Shown: piece by piece, positions 50,948 through 60,869 of the stretch | Numbering within the stretch: the stretch's first letter is position 1 | Layout: each line of letters opens with the position of its first letter | Assembly: GCF_004569505.1 (NCBI RefSeq) | Contig: NZ_SPPK01000002.1 | Span: 186,001-250,000 of the forward strand | DNA length: 64,000 nucleotides | Direction: 5' to 3' | From: Dysgonomonas mossii | GTDB lineage: Bacteria; Bacteroidota; Bacteroidia; Bacteroidales; Dysgonomonadaceae | Notes under the pieces: generated by a model | Told to the model about the DNA's origin: nothing | Databases searched by the model: none | The model's input: only the letters and a program-made list of their open reading frames with translations | Made by a program: the position numbers and the translations under genes

Positions 50948-52789
50948 TCAAAACTGTTGCATGTCGCACAGTTTACGGTAGTAGCCATTCTTTTCGAATA
51001 GCTCGTCGTGATGTCCACGTTCTACAATCTCGCCTTCGTGCATCACACATATTTCGTCCGCATTCTTTATTGTAGAAAGGCGGTGAGCGATAACCAGCGT
51101 GGTGCGGTTCTTCATCAGGTTGTCGAGAGCATCCTGCACCAGACGTTCCGATTCGGTATCGAGTGCCGATGTGGCTTCGTCGAGAATCAGTATCTGAGGG
51201 TTCTTTAGGATGGCACGGGCAATGCTGATGCGTTGGCGTTGACCGCCCGACAGTTTGCTGCCGCGGTCGCCTATATTTGTGTTGTATCCTTCTTCGGTGG
51301 CAATGATAAAGTCGTGGGCATTGGCTATCTTGGCTGCCTCTACCACTCTTTCCATTGTGGCATCATCTACGCCAAAAGCAATGTTGTTGTAGAATGTATC
51401 ATTGAAAAGGATTGCTTCCTGATTTACATTACCCATCAGCGAGCGGAGGTCGTGTATATCGGCATCCTTGATGTTTACATCGTCGATATAGATACCTCCC
51501 TTGTTTACGTCATAAAAACGGGGTAGGAGGTCTGCCATCGTCGATTTGCCCGAGCCCGATTGTCCCACAAGGGCAACTGTTTTCCCTTTAGGTATGGTGA
51601 GGCTTACATTCTTGATAACCCAATGGCTGGTTTCGTATTTGAATTCTACATTTCTGTAGGTGATCGATTCCTTTAGCGATATTGGTTTCGGATTAGCAGG
51701 ATTTTTAATGTTATTCTCAGCTTTCAGTATCTTGTCGATACGTTCAACCGAAGCCATCCCTTTTTGTATGGCATAAACCGATTTGGATAGGTCTTTGGCC
51801 GGATTGATGATCAGATAAAATATAGTCAGATAATAAATAAACTTAGATGCGTCCATCGATCCCGATCCGTCTAATATAAGTGTTCCTCCAAACCAGAGTA
51901 CACAAACCACAGCAATCGTTCCCAGGAATTCGCTCATGGGGTGTGCCATCTGTTGGCGGCGAGCGATCTTGTTCGACATGTTTCTGAAAATATTGTTAGA
52001 CGAGTCGAAACGGGTTTTCATTTTCGGCTCGGCATTGAATGCTTTGATGATACGCAATCCGCCCAGCGTTTCTTCTATCTGCGAAACAAGGCTTCCCCAT
52101 TGGTTTTGTGCTGTCACCGACCTGCGTTTGAGGCTTTTGCCTACCTTGCCCATAATATATCCGGCTATAGGTAATAGTATCAGTACGAAGATGGTAAGTT
52201 CCCAACTGATAAAAAGCATTGTGCCCAGATATACGAGTATCATGATCGGGTTTTTGGTAACCATATCGAGCGAACTCATCACCGAGTTTTCCACCTCGTT
52301 TACATCCCCTGTCATACGTGCAATAATATCGCCTTTGCGTTCTCCCGAGAAGAAACCGAGAGGCAGCGATAGTATTTTGTCGTTTATCTGTTTGCGGATA
52401 TCCCGTACCACGCCTGTGCGTACATCTACAATATAGTGAGCACTGAGGTAGGTGGCGCCGGTTTTGAATAGGGTCATCACCACAAGGGTTAGTCCCAAGC
52501 CAAGCAATACTGCTCCGCCCGAGTGTGTGGCCATCATATCCGAGAGGTATGCGTAGAAGTTGTTTTCAAGAACCTTATAATTGAGCATCGTGCTGATGCT
52601 TGAAGTATCCACAGGCATGTATTCGTATACCTTTTCGTCTACCTTAAACAATATGCGGAGTATAGGTACTATCAGCGCAAAAGAAAATACATTGAGGATA
52701 GCACTCAGTATGTTGAATACAAGATTTAGTACTACTTGCCTTTTGTATGGAGGTACAAACCTCCTTATCAGTGTTATAAAGTCTTTCAT
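50948..52789 (-). CDS. ABC exporter (MsbA/lipid-type half transporter)
   Basis: 613 residues: a six-helix type IV exporter membrane domain (about 20-330) fused to an ATPase domain (about 365-605) with Walker A VGQSGSGKSTM, signature LSGGQRQRISIARAIL, Walker B ILILDEATSALD and switch His in VIAHRLSTIKNADE. A homodimer is expected. The best functional guess is lipid A or phospholipid flipping (MsbA-like), but drug exporters share this plan. It is separated by 90 nt of repeats from trmB. Confidence 0.9.
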   Translation of the reverse strand: MKDFITLIRRFVPPYKRQVVLNLVFNILSAILNVFSFALIVPILRILFKVDEKVYEYMPVDTSSISTMLNYKVLENNFYAYLSDMMATHSGGAVLLGLGLTLVVMTLFKTGATYLSAHYIVDVRTGVVRDIRKQINDKILSLPLGFFSGERKGDIIARMTGDVNEVENSVMSSLDMVTKNPIMILVYLGTMLFISWELTIFVLILLPIAGYIMGKVGKSLKRRSVTAQNQWGSLVSQIEETLGGLRIIKAFNAEPKMKTRFDSSNNIFRNMSNKIARRQQMAHPMSEFLGTIAVVCVLWFGGTLILDGSGSMDASKFIYYLTIFYLIINPAKDLSKSVYAIQKGMASVERIDKILKAENNIKNPANPKPISLKESITYRNVEFKYETSHWVIKNVSLTIPKGKTVALVGQSGSGKSTMADLLPRFYDVNKGGIYIDDVNIKDADIHDLRSLMGNVNQEAILFNDTFYNNIAFGVDDATMERVVEAAKIANAHDFIIATEEGYNTNIGDRGSKLSGGQRQRISIARAILKNPQILILDEATSALDTESERLVQDALDNLMKNRTTLVIAHRLSTIKNADEICVMHEGEIVERGHHDELFEKNGYYRKLCDMQQF

Positions 52790-53094
52790 CAGAAAGTTTT
52801 TGGGTGAAAAAATGTCGGGGTTTACGTCCCGGCGAAAAACGGCTGCAAGTTAGCCATAATTCTTTATTTATAGAATAGCTTTCAGGTATTTTAGATAATT
52901 GGCATATATGTTGTTTTAATGGAAATGTTTTGTGATATTTGACACTTAATTGGGTGAAGCAAGGCAAATATAGAGTATGGTAATGATATACGGTACGCAG
53001 CAGTTGTGCCGACTCTTTTTACTGTGAGATTTTGTGTTAATATTTCCGTTGTGAAAGATTTACAAAAAAATGAAATCTTACAGTTGATATTTTA
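52790..53094. other. Intergenic stretch left of the MITE-like element
   Basis: About 300 nt, AT-rich. Possible minus-strand promoter of the ABC exporter lies here, but no exact TAnnTTTG is seen. Nothing else recognised. Confidence 0.3.
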
Positions 53095-53288
53095 AGAGTC
53101 TGTTTGAATTTTGCTCGTTCCAATTTTTAGAACTATTTTCAGGATGATTTATTCTTTTGAGAAACCATAATAGCGAGCTATTAAAGTTGAACAAAAGGAT
53201 AAAGCGGACAAAAAGAGACTAAAAATGAACGAAGAAAATCGGAGAAATATTCATAGAAAAATATTCGTGGAAAATTTAAACAGGTTCT
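53095..53288. mobile_element. MITE-like element with 18-bp imperfect terminal inverted repeats
   Basis: The left end AGAGTCTGTTTGAATTTT (53095-53112) and the right end (53271-53288, complement AGAACCTGTTTAAATTTT) agree at 15 of 18 positions. 194 bp, no coding capacity. Near the centre is a perfect hairpin AATAGC-GA-GCTATT (53169-53182). No certain target duplication. The -7 box of the ECF sigma gene lies 11 bp outside the right end. Confidence 0.5.
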
Positions 53289-53298
53289 AAATAGTTCC

Positions 53299-53306
53299 TA
53301 CTTTTG
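53299..53306 (+). promoter_or_regulatory. -7 element of the ECF sigma gene
   Basis: TACTTTTG. A TTTA at 53275-53278, inside the right terminal repeat of the MITE-like element, is placed 20 nt upstream as a near-match -33. Confidence 0.5.
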
Positions 53307-53327
53307 TATTGTCTAAATGATGTATGA

Positions 53328-53897
53328 ATGGTTAACCCTGTAAATCCAAAGTTTAATAGTTTTTTCACGAAATACTATAACCGCTTTGTTCGTTTTGCTA
53401 ATTCGTATGTACGTAGTATGGATGTTGCAGAAGACCTCACCACAGAGGCCTTCATGATTTATTGGGACAATAAGGATAGCCTGAGTGCAGATTCTAATAT
53501 AGAGGCATATATATTGACGATAATAAAAAACAAATGCCTCAACTACCTCAAACAAACAGAACGCAGAAGCCAGATACTTACCGATATGGGTAGCTACGCC
53601 CAGTGGGAGCTCGATGTGCGTATCAGTTCGTTGGAAGCATGCGACCCCGAAGAGATATTCTCCGAAGAGATACAGCAGATTGTGAGAGATACACTGGCCA
53701 AACTACCACAGCGAACAATCGATATATTTGTTGAGAGCCGTTATAAAGAAAAATCGCATAAAGAAATAGCCGAAATGTTTGGCATTACTACCAAAGGAGT
53801 TGAATTTCATATCTCAAAAGCCCTGAGCTTACTTCGGCTAAACCTGAAAGATTACCTTTCGGCGTGGATTGCGCTTTTCTTTATTCTGAATAAGTAG
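53328..53897 (+). CDS. ECF-type RNA polymerase sigma factor
   Basis: 189 residues. Region 2 (about 10-75: YNRFVRFANSYVRSMDVAEDL, TEAFMIYWDNKD) and region 4 (about 125-180: LAKLPQRTIDIFVESRYKEK, SHKEIAEMFGITTKGVEFHI) are both present. It is the sigma-70 type II family usual before FecR and STN-containing SusC. Held by the FecR protein encoded 130 nt downstream; released when the outer-membrane transporter binds its ligand (family model). No membrane anchor. Confidence 0.92.
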   Translation: MVNPVNPKFNSFFTKYYNRFVRFANSYVRSMDVAEDLTTEAFMIYWDNKDSLSADSNIEAYILTIIKNKCLNYLKQTERRSQILTDMGSYAQWELDVRISSLEACDPEEIFSEEIQQIVRDTLAKLPQRTIDIFVESRYKEKSHKEIAEMFGITTKGVEFHISKALSLLRLNLKDYLSAWIALFFILNK

Positions 53898-54027
53898 CTC
53901 TTGTTTATAACCGAATTTTATTTTTAATATTTGTTAACAATATTTTGACTAGGGATGTACTGCCTTCGGTTGTTATTCTTATACACGACATTCTTATAGA
54001 AAAAATATAAATAGTCGCAAAAAGTAA

Positions 54028-54987
54028 ATGGATTCAGAATTGTTATTTAGGTTTTTTGAAGGTTTAACTACTGATAGTGAAGATCAAACAATAAAAGAAT
54101 GGTTTGATGCATCGCCTCAGAATCAGGAGCAGTTTTATCAGGAGAGAAAACTTTTTGATGCCTTGATCCTGCATCACGACCAAAGCAGCATCACTGCCGA
54201 TAGTAGCATATTGGTAGAAGAACCGTTGGCAGACCGTAAACGGATACTGTTCGGTACATTTATGAAAGTGGCGGCTGTTATTGCTATATTGCTTATGAGC
54301 GGATTGCTGTACATGCAAATAAAAAACAGTAATGAAGACTATGGAATGCAGTCTATCAGTGTTCCTGCCGGGCAATATGTAAACCTTTCTTTGCCCGATG
54401 GTACACAAGTATGGCTCAATGCCCGTACCAAAATAGAATATCCGGTATCTTTCAATAAAAAACAACGTATTGTGAAGCTCGACGGACAAGCCTATTTTGA
54501 GGTGGTGCACAACGAGGATAAACCTTTTATCGTAGAAACATCGAAAGGAAACGTGAGCGTACTGGGAACCAAGTTTGATGTGATGGCATATTCGGGTGAA
54601 GACGATTTTGTGGCCACACTGATGGATGGTAAGGTAAAAGTAGATCTTGCGTCCGACCCTAGCCAGTCGTTGATCCTCAGCCCCAACACCAGGGCAGTTT
54701 TGAGAGATGGCAAGCTCGAGGTTTCGGGTATCGAAGATTATGATGCCTACCGATGGAAAGAGGGTTTGATCAGCTTCAACAATGCATCTTTTGGCAGCAT
54801 TATGCGCGACTTTGAAAAAATATACGGACTAAAAATCAATATAGAGAATACGCACGTAGGTAAATATTCGTACACCGGTAAGTTCCGTTTTGTAGACGGC
54901 ATCGACTATGCGTTACGGGTTTTGCAAAGAGATATAAAATTTGAATACCAAAGGGATCCTGAGACCCATATCATTAATATCAAGTAA
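54028..54987 (+). CDS. FecR-type anti-sigma factor
   Basis: 319 residues. A cytosolic N-terminal part (about 1-78) binds the sigma factor, one membrane helix (KVAAVIAILLMSGLLYMQI, about 80-98), a periplasmic FecR domain (about 110-210: SVPAGQYVNLSLPDGTQVWL; NKKQRIVKLDGQAYFEV; VLGTKFDVMAY), and a C-terminal DUF4974/STN-like domain (about 245-319) that should meet the STN domain of SusC. Order sigma-FecR-SusC-SusD is canonical. A perfect 13-bp hairpin separates it from susC. Confidence 0.92.
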   Translation: MDSELLFRFFEGLTTDSEDQTIKEWFDASPQNQEQFYQERKLFDALILHHDQSSITADSSILVEEPLADRKRILFGTFMKVAAVIAILLMSGLLYMQIKNSNEDYGMQSISVPAGQYVNLSLPDGTQVWLNARTKIEYPVSFNKKQRIVKLDGQAYFEVVHNEDKPFIVETSKGNVSVLGTKFDVMAYSGEDDFVATLMDGKVKVDLASDPSQSLILSPNTRAVLRDGKLEVSGIEDYDAYRWKEGLISFNNASFGSIMRDFEKIYGLKINIENTHVGKYSYTGKFRFVDGIDYALRVLQRDIKFEYQRDPETHIINIK

Positions 54988-55042
54988 AAATACAATCACT
55001 CTAAAATGTAAGCCAATGCAAAATACCTGATCGTAACAAAAA

Positions 55043-55074
55043 GTGCCAAAAAATGCTGCAACATTTTTTGGCAC
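55043..55074 (+). terminator. Perfect 13-bp hairpin between fecR and the second susC
   Basis: GTGCCAAAAAATG, loop CTGCAA, CATTTTTTGGCAC. No T run follows, so it may be an attenuator, processing site or mRNA 3'-end protector rather than a full terminator. Confidence 0.6.
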
Positions 55075-55132
55075 GTGAAACCAATACAGTTTTAATAAAA
55101 AAGAGTATCAATCTCATTAACAAAACAAATCT

Positions 55133-58100
55133 ATGAAAAATAATGATTTGAAGGATGTTTTTTATTTAAAATATCCGGAATTAAAACAATTGACAAAAAT
55201 CATGAGGGTTTTTATTTTATGTCTATTATGCAGCATCCAATTTCTATTTGCTGAAAACTCTTACTCTCAGAGTGCAAGAGTGACAATGAACCTGAAAAAT
55301 GTTAAGTTAGCCAAAGTCTTAAACGAAATCGAAAGCCAAACCAGCTATTTGTTTATTTATAACAACAAGGTTGGTGTAGATCAGACAACGACTGTGAACG
55401 TAAAAGACAAGCCCACTGCGGAGGTGCTTGATCATGTGTTGAAGAATACAAATATCAGCTATAGCATGGAAGGTGCGCATATTATCCTTTCGGCGAATGC
55501 AAATACCAAAGAAACCGGTGCAACTCAGCAAGACAGGTTGGTAACAGGTACTATAAAGGATAAGAATGGCGAACCGCTTATCGGGGTTAGTGTAGCCATA
55601 AAAGGTACTTCTACAGGTACAATGACCGACATTGACGGTAATTTCTCGATAAAAGTTCCTGCAGGAAAAACGTTGGAAGTAACTTATATTGGTTATGTTT
55701 CGCAAACGCTGAATGTAGGAAGTCAAACGTCGTTCGATGTAGTATTGAAAGAAAGCGACGTGAACCTTGACGAAGTGGTGGTAACCGCTTTGGGTATCAA
55801 GAGAGCACAAAAAGCATTGAGCTACAATGTGCAGGAAATAAAAGGCGATCAGCTTACAGGTGTAAAAGATGTAAACCTGATGAACTCCCTGTCGGGTAAA
55901 GTTGCCGGTGTAAACATCAATGCGTCTGCTGCCGGTATCGGTGGAGCTACACGTGTAGTAATGCGTGGTTCTAAATCTATAACAAAGGATAACAACGCAT
56001 TGTACGTGATAGACGGTGTGCCTATCTTCAACGCTAACAAGGGCGGATTGAATCAGAACAATGAGTATGCCGATCAGCCTCGTGGAGAGGGAATCTCAGA
56101 CCTCAATCCTGATGATATCGAAAGCATGTCGGTGCTTACAGGTCCTGCCGCTGCTGCCCTTTACGGATCTAACGCTGCAAATGGTGCGATTGTGATCACA
56201 ACCAAAAAAGGAGCAACAGGTAAACCAAAAGTTACGATATCAAACCAGACTACATTCTCTCGTCCGTTTGTGATGCCTGACTTCCAAAACAAATATGGAA
56301 ACAAAACAGGTGAATATAAGAGCTGGGGCGATGTGCAAAACAAATACGCTTACAATCCTTCAGACTTTTTCGATACAGGTGCTACTTCCCAAACATCGGC
56401 TACACTGTCGGTAGGTACAGACAAGAATCAGACATTTATGTCGTTGGGTTCTACTAAAGCCAATGGTATAATACCTGAAAACGATTATATGAAATACAAT
56501 GCAACGTTGAGGAATACAACTAAATTCTTGAACGATAAAATGATCCTCGATTTCGGCTTTAGCTATATCAAGCAAAAAGACCAGAATATGATGGCTCAGG
56601 GGCAATATTACAATCCGCTTACTGCAATATATACGTATCCGAGAGGCGAAGACTTCAGCTATGCTAAAAACTATGAATTATATAGCGATGCATTGGGATA
56701 CAACGTACAACAGTGGAAGTTTGGAGACCAAGGCTTAGGGATGCAAAATCCGTATTGGATTATCAACCGCAACAGAATGGTAAACAAACGCGACCGTTAT
56801 ATGATGAACGTGAACCTGCAATACAATATCTTCGACTGGATGAATGTAATGGGACGTGCACGTCTCGACAATTCGCAGAATAACTTCACTCAGAAGAATT
56901 ATGCTTCTACTCACCAATTGTTTGCATCCGAAACAGGACGTTTCAAGTCTACAAAAGAAGACTACAAGCAAGCGTATGCCGACTTGTTGTTAAACATCAA
57001 CAAGTACTTCGGCAGCTACTCTTTGTCTGCCAATATCGGTACAAGTATCTCTGATATGCGTTCCGACGAAAGCGGCGTAGATGGTGCATCACTGATGATC
57101 CCTAACTTCTTTGCGATAACAAATATCGACAAAAATGCTCCTAAAACCAGATTGATACAAGATGGCTGGCACGAACAAACTCAGTCGGTATTCGCCAATG
57201 TGGAACTAGGCTGGAAGAGCATGTTATACCTTACATTGACAGGTCGTAACGACTGGGCTTCTGCTCTTGCAAATACAAGCAACAGTTCATTCTTCTATCC
57301 ATCAGTAGGGGTTTCGGGTGTGGTATCCGAAATGGTGAAATTGCCAAGCTTTATTTCATACATGAAAGTACGTGGGTCTTACTCTTCGGTAGGTTCGGCT
57401 ATTCCTCGCAACCTGTCTATCCCGACATACGAATATGACGAGCAGGGCGGTTTCTGGAAAACCAACACATATATGCCGATTACAGACCTTAAACCTGAAA
57501 GAACAGGATCGTGGGAAGCTGGTTTGAGCTCTAAATTCTGGGGTAACAGATTAAGCTTCGATATGACATGGTACAAGTCTAATACCAAAAATCAGACGCT
57601 AAAAGTACCGGTATCACCTACTACAGGATACACATCGATGTATATACAAACAGGTAATGTAGAAAACCAAGGTGTGGAAATCACATTGGGAGCTGACAAC
57701 AAATGGGGTAACTTCAACTGGAACTCGACATTTACTGCCAGCTACAACAAAAATACGATTAAGCAGCTCGGTAAATATGCTGATCCCGTTACCGGTGAAA
57801 TGGTTACACTTGAGTCTATTTCTCAGGGCGGTATCGGAGCTTCAGAATTCCGTTTGATGGCAGGCGGTACAATGGGTGACTTCTATGTTAAGAAAAAATT
57901 GAAATATGATGATAAAGGCGCTGTCGTTCTGAACGAAAACGGAAGTCCTGAACTTGAAAATACAATGGATAAAGTGGGCTCGGTGCTTCCAAAATGGAAC
58001 CTAGGCTTTAGAAACGACTTCAGATGGAAAGATATCAACTTCGGATTCCTCGTATCGGCACGTTTGGGCGGTATCGTTGTTTCTCCTACACAGGCTATTT

Positions 58101-58480
58101 TGGACGGATTTGGTGTAACTAAAGCTACTGCCGTTGCCAGAGACAATGGAGGCGTAATGATAGGTAATACGAAGATCGACCCTTACAAATACTATTCTGT
58201 AACAGGACAAACCGAAGGCTTATTGTCAGATTATATCTACAAAGCCACCAACGTTCGTTTGCAAGAAGTATCTGTAGGTTATACCCTGCCTAGTAAATGG
58301 TTCAACGATGTAATGAAAGTAAATGTATCGTTCGTTGGGCGCAACCTGTGGATGATCTACAACAAAGCACCTTTCGATCCTGAAGCAACAGCTTCTACCG
58401 GAACTTACTTCCAGGGTATCGACTACTTTATGCAGCCAAGTCTTCGCAATTTGGGATTCAGCGTTAAGGTAGAGTTCTAA
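55133..58480 (+). CDS. SusC-type TonB-dependent transporter with N-terminal STN signalling domain
   Basis: 1115 residues. Signal sequence about 24-46 (MRVFILCLLCSIQFLF ... SYSQS), STN domain about 47-118 (VTMNLKNVKLAKVLNEIESQ; YLFIYNNKVG), carboxypeptidase-like domain about 133-215 (VTGTIKDKNGEPLIGVSVAI), VVVTALGIKRAQKAL linker, plug (NSLSGKVAGVNINAS; MSVLTGPAAAALYGSNAANG) and a barrel ending NLGFSVKVEF. The STN domain marks a transducer that signals ligand binding to FecR. Works with the SusD-like lipoprotein 48 nt downstream. Substrate unknown. Confidence 0.95.
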   Translation: MKNNDLKDVFYLKYPELKQLTKIMRVFILCLLCSIQFLFAENSYSQSARVTMNLKNVKLAKVLNEIESQTSYLFIYNNKVGVDQTTTVNVKDKPTAEVLDHVLKNTNISYSMEGAHIILSANANTKETGATQQDRLVTGTIKDKNGEPLIGVSVAIKGTSTGTMTDIDGNFSIKVPAGKTLEVTYIGYVSQTLNVGSQTSFDVVLKESDVNLDEVVVTALGIKRAQKALSYNVQEIKGDQLTGVKDVNLMNSLSGKVAGVNINASAAGIGGATRVVMRGSKSITKDNNALYVIDGVPIFNANKGGLNQNNEYADQPRGEGISDLNPDDIESMSVLTGPAAAALYGSNAANGAIVITTKKGATGKPKVTISNQTTFSRPFVMPDFQNKYGNKTGEYKSWGDVQNKYAYNPSDFFDTGATSQTSATLSVGTDKNQTFMSLGSTKANGIIPENDYMKYNATLRNTTKFLNDKMILDFGFSYIKQKDQNMMAQGQYYNPLTAIYTYPRGEDFSYAKNYELYSDALGYNVQQWKFGDQGLGMQNPYWIINRNRMVNKRDRYMMNVNLQYNIFDWMNVMGRARLDNSQNNFTQKNYASTHQLFASETGRFKSTKEDYKQAYADLLLNINKYFGSYSLSANIGTSISDMRSDESGVDGASLMIPNFFAITNIDKNAPKTRLIQDGWHEQTQSVFANVELGWKSMLYLTLTGRNDWASALANTSNSSFFYPSVGVSGVVSEMVKLPSFISYMKVRGSYSSVGSAIPRNLSIPTYEYDEQGGFWKTNTYMPITDLKPERTGSWEAGLSSKFWGNRLSFDMTWYKSNTKNQTLKVPVSPTTGYTSMYIQTGNVENQGVEITLGADNKWGNFNWNSTFTASYNKNTIKQLGKYADPVTGEMVTLESISQGGIGASEFRLMAGGTMGDFYVKKKLKYDDKGAVVLNENGSPELENTMDKVGSVLPKWNLGFRNDFRWKDINFGFLVSARLGGIVVSPTQAILDGFGVTKATAVARDNGGVMIGNTKIDPYKYYSVTGQTEGLLSDYIYKATNVRLQEVSVGYTLPSKWFNDVMKVNVSFVGRNLWMIYNKAPFDPEATASTGTYFQGIDYFMQPSLRNLGFSVKVEF

Positions 58481-58528
58481 TATTAATTCATTACGATTAT
58501 TGTTCATACAATATTAAAAGTTAAAATT

Positions 58529-60106
58529 ATGAATAACAATATATTTCAAAAGATAAAAACAGGACTTGCTTCAGCACTGTTGTGCTCACTTGTTTTGGTA
58601 TCATGTACCGACAACTTCGAAGACATGAACAGAAATCCTGCTCAACCTACCGACAAAGAAATTCTTGAAGGTTACTACAAGCTGGGTGCCTTTTTCCCTC
58701 AGATGCTCAATTATGCGTACCCTGCACAGGAAAATGCTTACCAGATGGGCGAAAACCTTATCGGTGACCCATACGGACGCTATCTGTCTATTGCAAATAC
58801 ATGGTCTTCAAACTTCTCTACTTTCAATGCACCTGCCGGATGGATCAACTCTCCGTTTAAGGATGCTTTCGAAAAAGTATACGGAGGATGGACACAAGTG
58901 AAGGAGCAAACCAAAGGCGAAGGACCTCTTTATGCATGGGCTCAGATATTGCGTGTTACATCTATGCAACGTATCACAGACCTGTACGGACCTATCCCTT
59001 ACTCCAAAGTGGGTGGTGGAAGCCTTGGTTCGGCTTACGATAGTCAGGAAGATGTATACAAAAATATGCTTACCGATCTGGATGCTGCTATTGCCGAGCT
59101 TACAACATTTGTTGCTGCCAACCCGAACTATACGGCGATGGCTAAGTTTGACAAAGTATATAGCGGAGATTTTACCAAATGGATAAAATATGCTAACTCG
59201 CTTAAGCTTCGTATGGCAATGCGTATCGTATATGCAAATCCTGAACTTGCTAAACAAAAAGCAGAAGAAGCCGTAAAACATACGTTGGGAGTAATTGTAA
59301 GCAATAATGATATTGCACAGAATGCATTTCCTCAAAATCCAATCTGGACAGTAACGACATCATGGGGCGACTCGCGAGCTTGTGCCGATATTATCGCCTA
59401 TCTGTCGGGCTATAGCGATCCCCGTTTGTCCAGATATTTTACAAAAAGTCAGGTGGTAAATGGTCCTGAATATCTTGGTTTGAGAACAGGTATTGCTGTT
59501 CCGGGAAAAGACTGGGCCGATAAATATTCGTCTGCTACTTATACCCAAACAGCACCAACATTGTGGCTTCCTGCTTCGGAAGTAGCATTCCTAAGAGCCG
59601 AAGGAGCACTAAGAGGCTGGGATATGGGTGGTACAGCTAAAGAACTTTATGAAGAAGGCGTTAAGCTGTCATTCTCTCAGTGGTTGGCAAGCGGTGCCGA
59701 CGCATACTTGCAAGATGCAGTAAGCAAACCGGGCGACTATAACGATCCTGATCCTGCGTTGGCAGCAAAAGCCATAAGCACGATAACAATAAAATGGAAT
59801 GATGCAGATCCGTTCGAAACCAAATTGGAGAGAGTTATCACTCAGAAGTGGATTGCAATGTATCCGCTGGGACAAGAAGCATGGAGCGAACAACGCCGTA
59901 CCGGATATCCACGTTTCTTCCCTGTATTGTTAAATTCGAATACCGATGCAAATCTGAAAACAAGATTCGCTTCTCGTATTCCGTTCCCGCCTGATGAGCA
60001 GAACAATAATACACAGAACTACAACGAGGCTGTGAAACTGCTAGGCGGACAAGATAACTATAGTACAAAACTATGGTGGGATAAGAACCCGAACAAAGGA
60101 TGGTAA
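58529..60106 (+). CDS. SusD-like outer-membrane lipoprotein
   Basis: 525 residues. Lipobox LVLVSC (Cys26) followed by TDNFEDMNRNPAQPT, the N-x-N-P opening of the SusD-like group 2 family. TPR helices: YAWAQILRVTSMQRITDLYG and KWIKYANSLKLRMAMRIVYA; C-terminal LWLPASEVAFLRAEGALRGW and EQRRTGYPRFFPV. Surface lid for the STN-type SusC. Last gene of the operon, followed by a 14-bp terminator; no hydrolase gene follows. Confidence 0.93.
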   Translation: MNNNIFQKIKTGLASALLCSLVLVSCTDNFEDMNRNPAQPTDKEILEGYYKLGAFFPQMLNYAYPAQENAYQMGENLIGDPYGRYLSIANTWSSNFSTFNAPAGWINSPFKDAFEKVYGGWTQVKEQTKGEGPLYAWAQILRVTSMQRITDLYGPIPYSKVGGGSLGSAYDSQEDVYKNMLTDLDAAIAELTTFVAANPNYTAMAKFDKVYSGDFTKWIKYANSLKLRMAMRIVYANPELAKQKAEEAVKHTLGVIVSNNDIAQNAFPQNPIWTVTTSWGDSRACADIIAYLSGYSDPRLSRYFTKSQVVNGPEYLGLRTGIAVPGKDWADKYSSATYTQTAPTLWLPASEVAFLRAEGALRGWDMGGTAKELYEEGVKLSFSQWLASGADAYLQDAVSKPGDYNDPDPALAAKAISTITIKWNDADPFETKLERVITQKWIAMYPLGQEAWSEQRRTGYPRFFPVLLNSNTDANLKTRFASRIPFPPDEQNNNTQNYNEAVKLLGGQDNYSTKLWWDKNPNKGW

Positions 60107-60189
60107 AAGGTAAAAGAAAGATGATTGCCCTTTTATATGTAAATGCCCGTTTCGGCATCTGATAGATTTAATATTGGATTTCGGATTAG

Positions 60190-60230
60190 TACAGGCAGTA
60201 AGACTCGTTCTTGCTGCCTGTATATATTTT
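60190..60230 (+). terminator. Terminator of the second susCD operon
   Basis: TACAGGCAGTAAGA, 5-nt loop, TCTTGCTGCCTGTA: 14 pairs with one wobble, then TATATTTT. Confidence 0.85.
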
Positions 60231-60418
60231 AAGAAAGACTTGTATTGTTACGATTTGCATGCCGACCGAAAACAATTGTTGTTTCGTGATGTTACAAATG
60301 TGGAGATGATTGATTAGTCGGTATCAAAATTATGCTGCAAAAAAGATGAAGCAGTCAAAAGAAATGACACGCTTATTATATTTACTTCTTTATATTAGAG
60401 GGAAATAAATATTTTTTC

Positions 60419-60426
60419 TACCTTTG
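60419..60426 (+). promoter_or_regulatory. -7 element of ruvX
   Basis: TACCTTTG, 10 nt before the ATG at 60437, so the leader would be very short. Confidence 0.45.
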
Positions 60427-60436
60427 CCGAAATAAT

Positions 60437-60862
60437 ATGGGAAGATATTTAGCTCTGGATTATGGAACAAAGCGGACAGGTATCGCAGTATCGGATACAC
60501 TTAAGATAATAGCTAACGGACTGACTACCGTGCCCACCCATACTCTTTTGGATTATCTGAAAACATATTTGCAGAAAGAAGATGTAGAGCGCATCATTGT
60601 GGGTTTGCCAAAACAAATGAATAACGAATATTCGGAGAACATGAAGCACATCCGTCCATTTGTTAAGAAGTTGCAATCTCTCTATCCCGATATGCAGATA
60701 GAATATTATGATGAGCGGTTCACTTCAGCCTTGGCACACAAAACAATGCTGGACGCAGGATTAAAGAAAACAGACAGACAGAACAAAAGCCTTGTAGACG
60801 AGATCAGTGCAACTATTATACTGCAAGGGTACATGGAAAGTTTACGATTACAAAGCAAATAA
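60437..60862 (+). CDS. ruvX: Holliday junction resolvase-like protein (YqgF/RuvX)
   Basis: 141 residues, RNase H fold. Motifs: MGRYLALDYGTKRTGIAVSD (catalytic Asp, start), IIVGLPKQMNNEYSE, IEYYDERFTSALAHKTM (Glu) and SLVDEISATIILQGY (Asp). Essential in many bacteria; implicated in 16S rRNA 5' processing rather than recombination. 7 nt before def, so the two form a housekeeping pair. Confidence 0.93.
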   Translation: MGRYLALDYGTKRTGIAVSDTLKIIANGLTTVPTHTLLDYLKTYLQKEDVERIIVGLPKQMNNEYSENMKHIRPFVKKLQSLYPDMQIEYYDERFTSALAHKTMLDAGLKKTDRQNKSLVDEISATIILQGYMESLRLQSK

Positions 60863-60869
60863 TTAAACA

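Larger units (their letters stand above)
60107..60436 (+). other. Gap between the second susD and ruvX
   Basis: Holds the susCD terminator (60190-60230) and the ruvX -7 element (60419-60426). Nothing else recognised. Confidence 0.4.

Noticed and set aside
53095..53288. A degraded transposase gene inside the MITE-like element
   Set aside because: All frames are closed within short distances and no transposase motif is visible.
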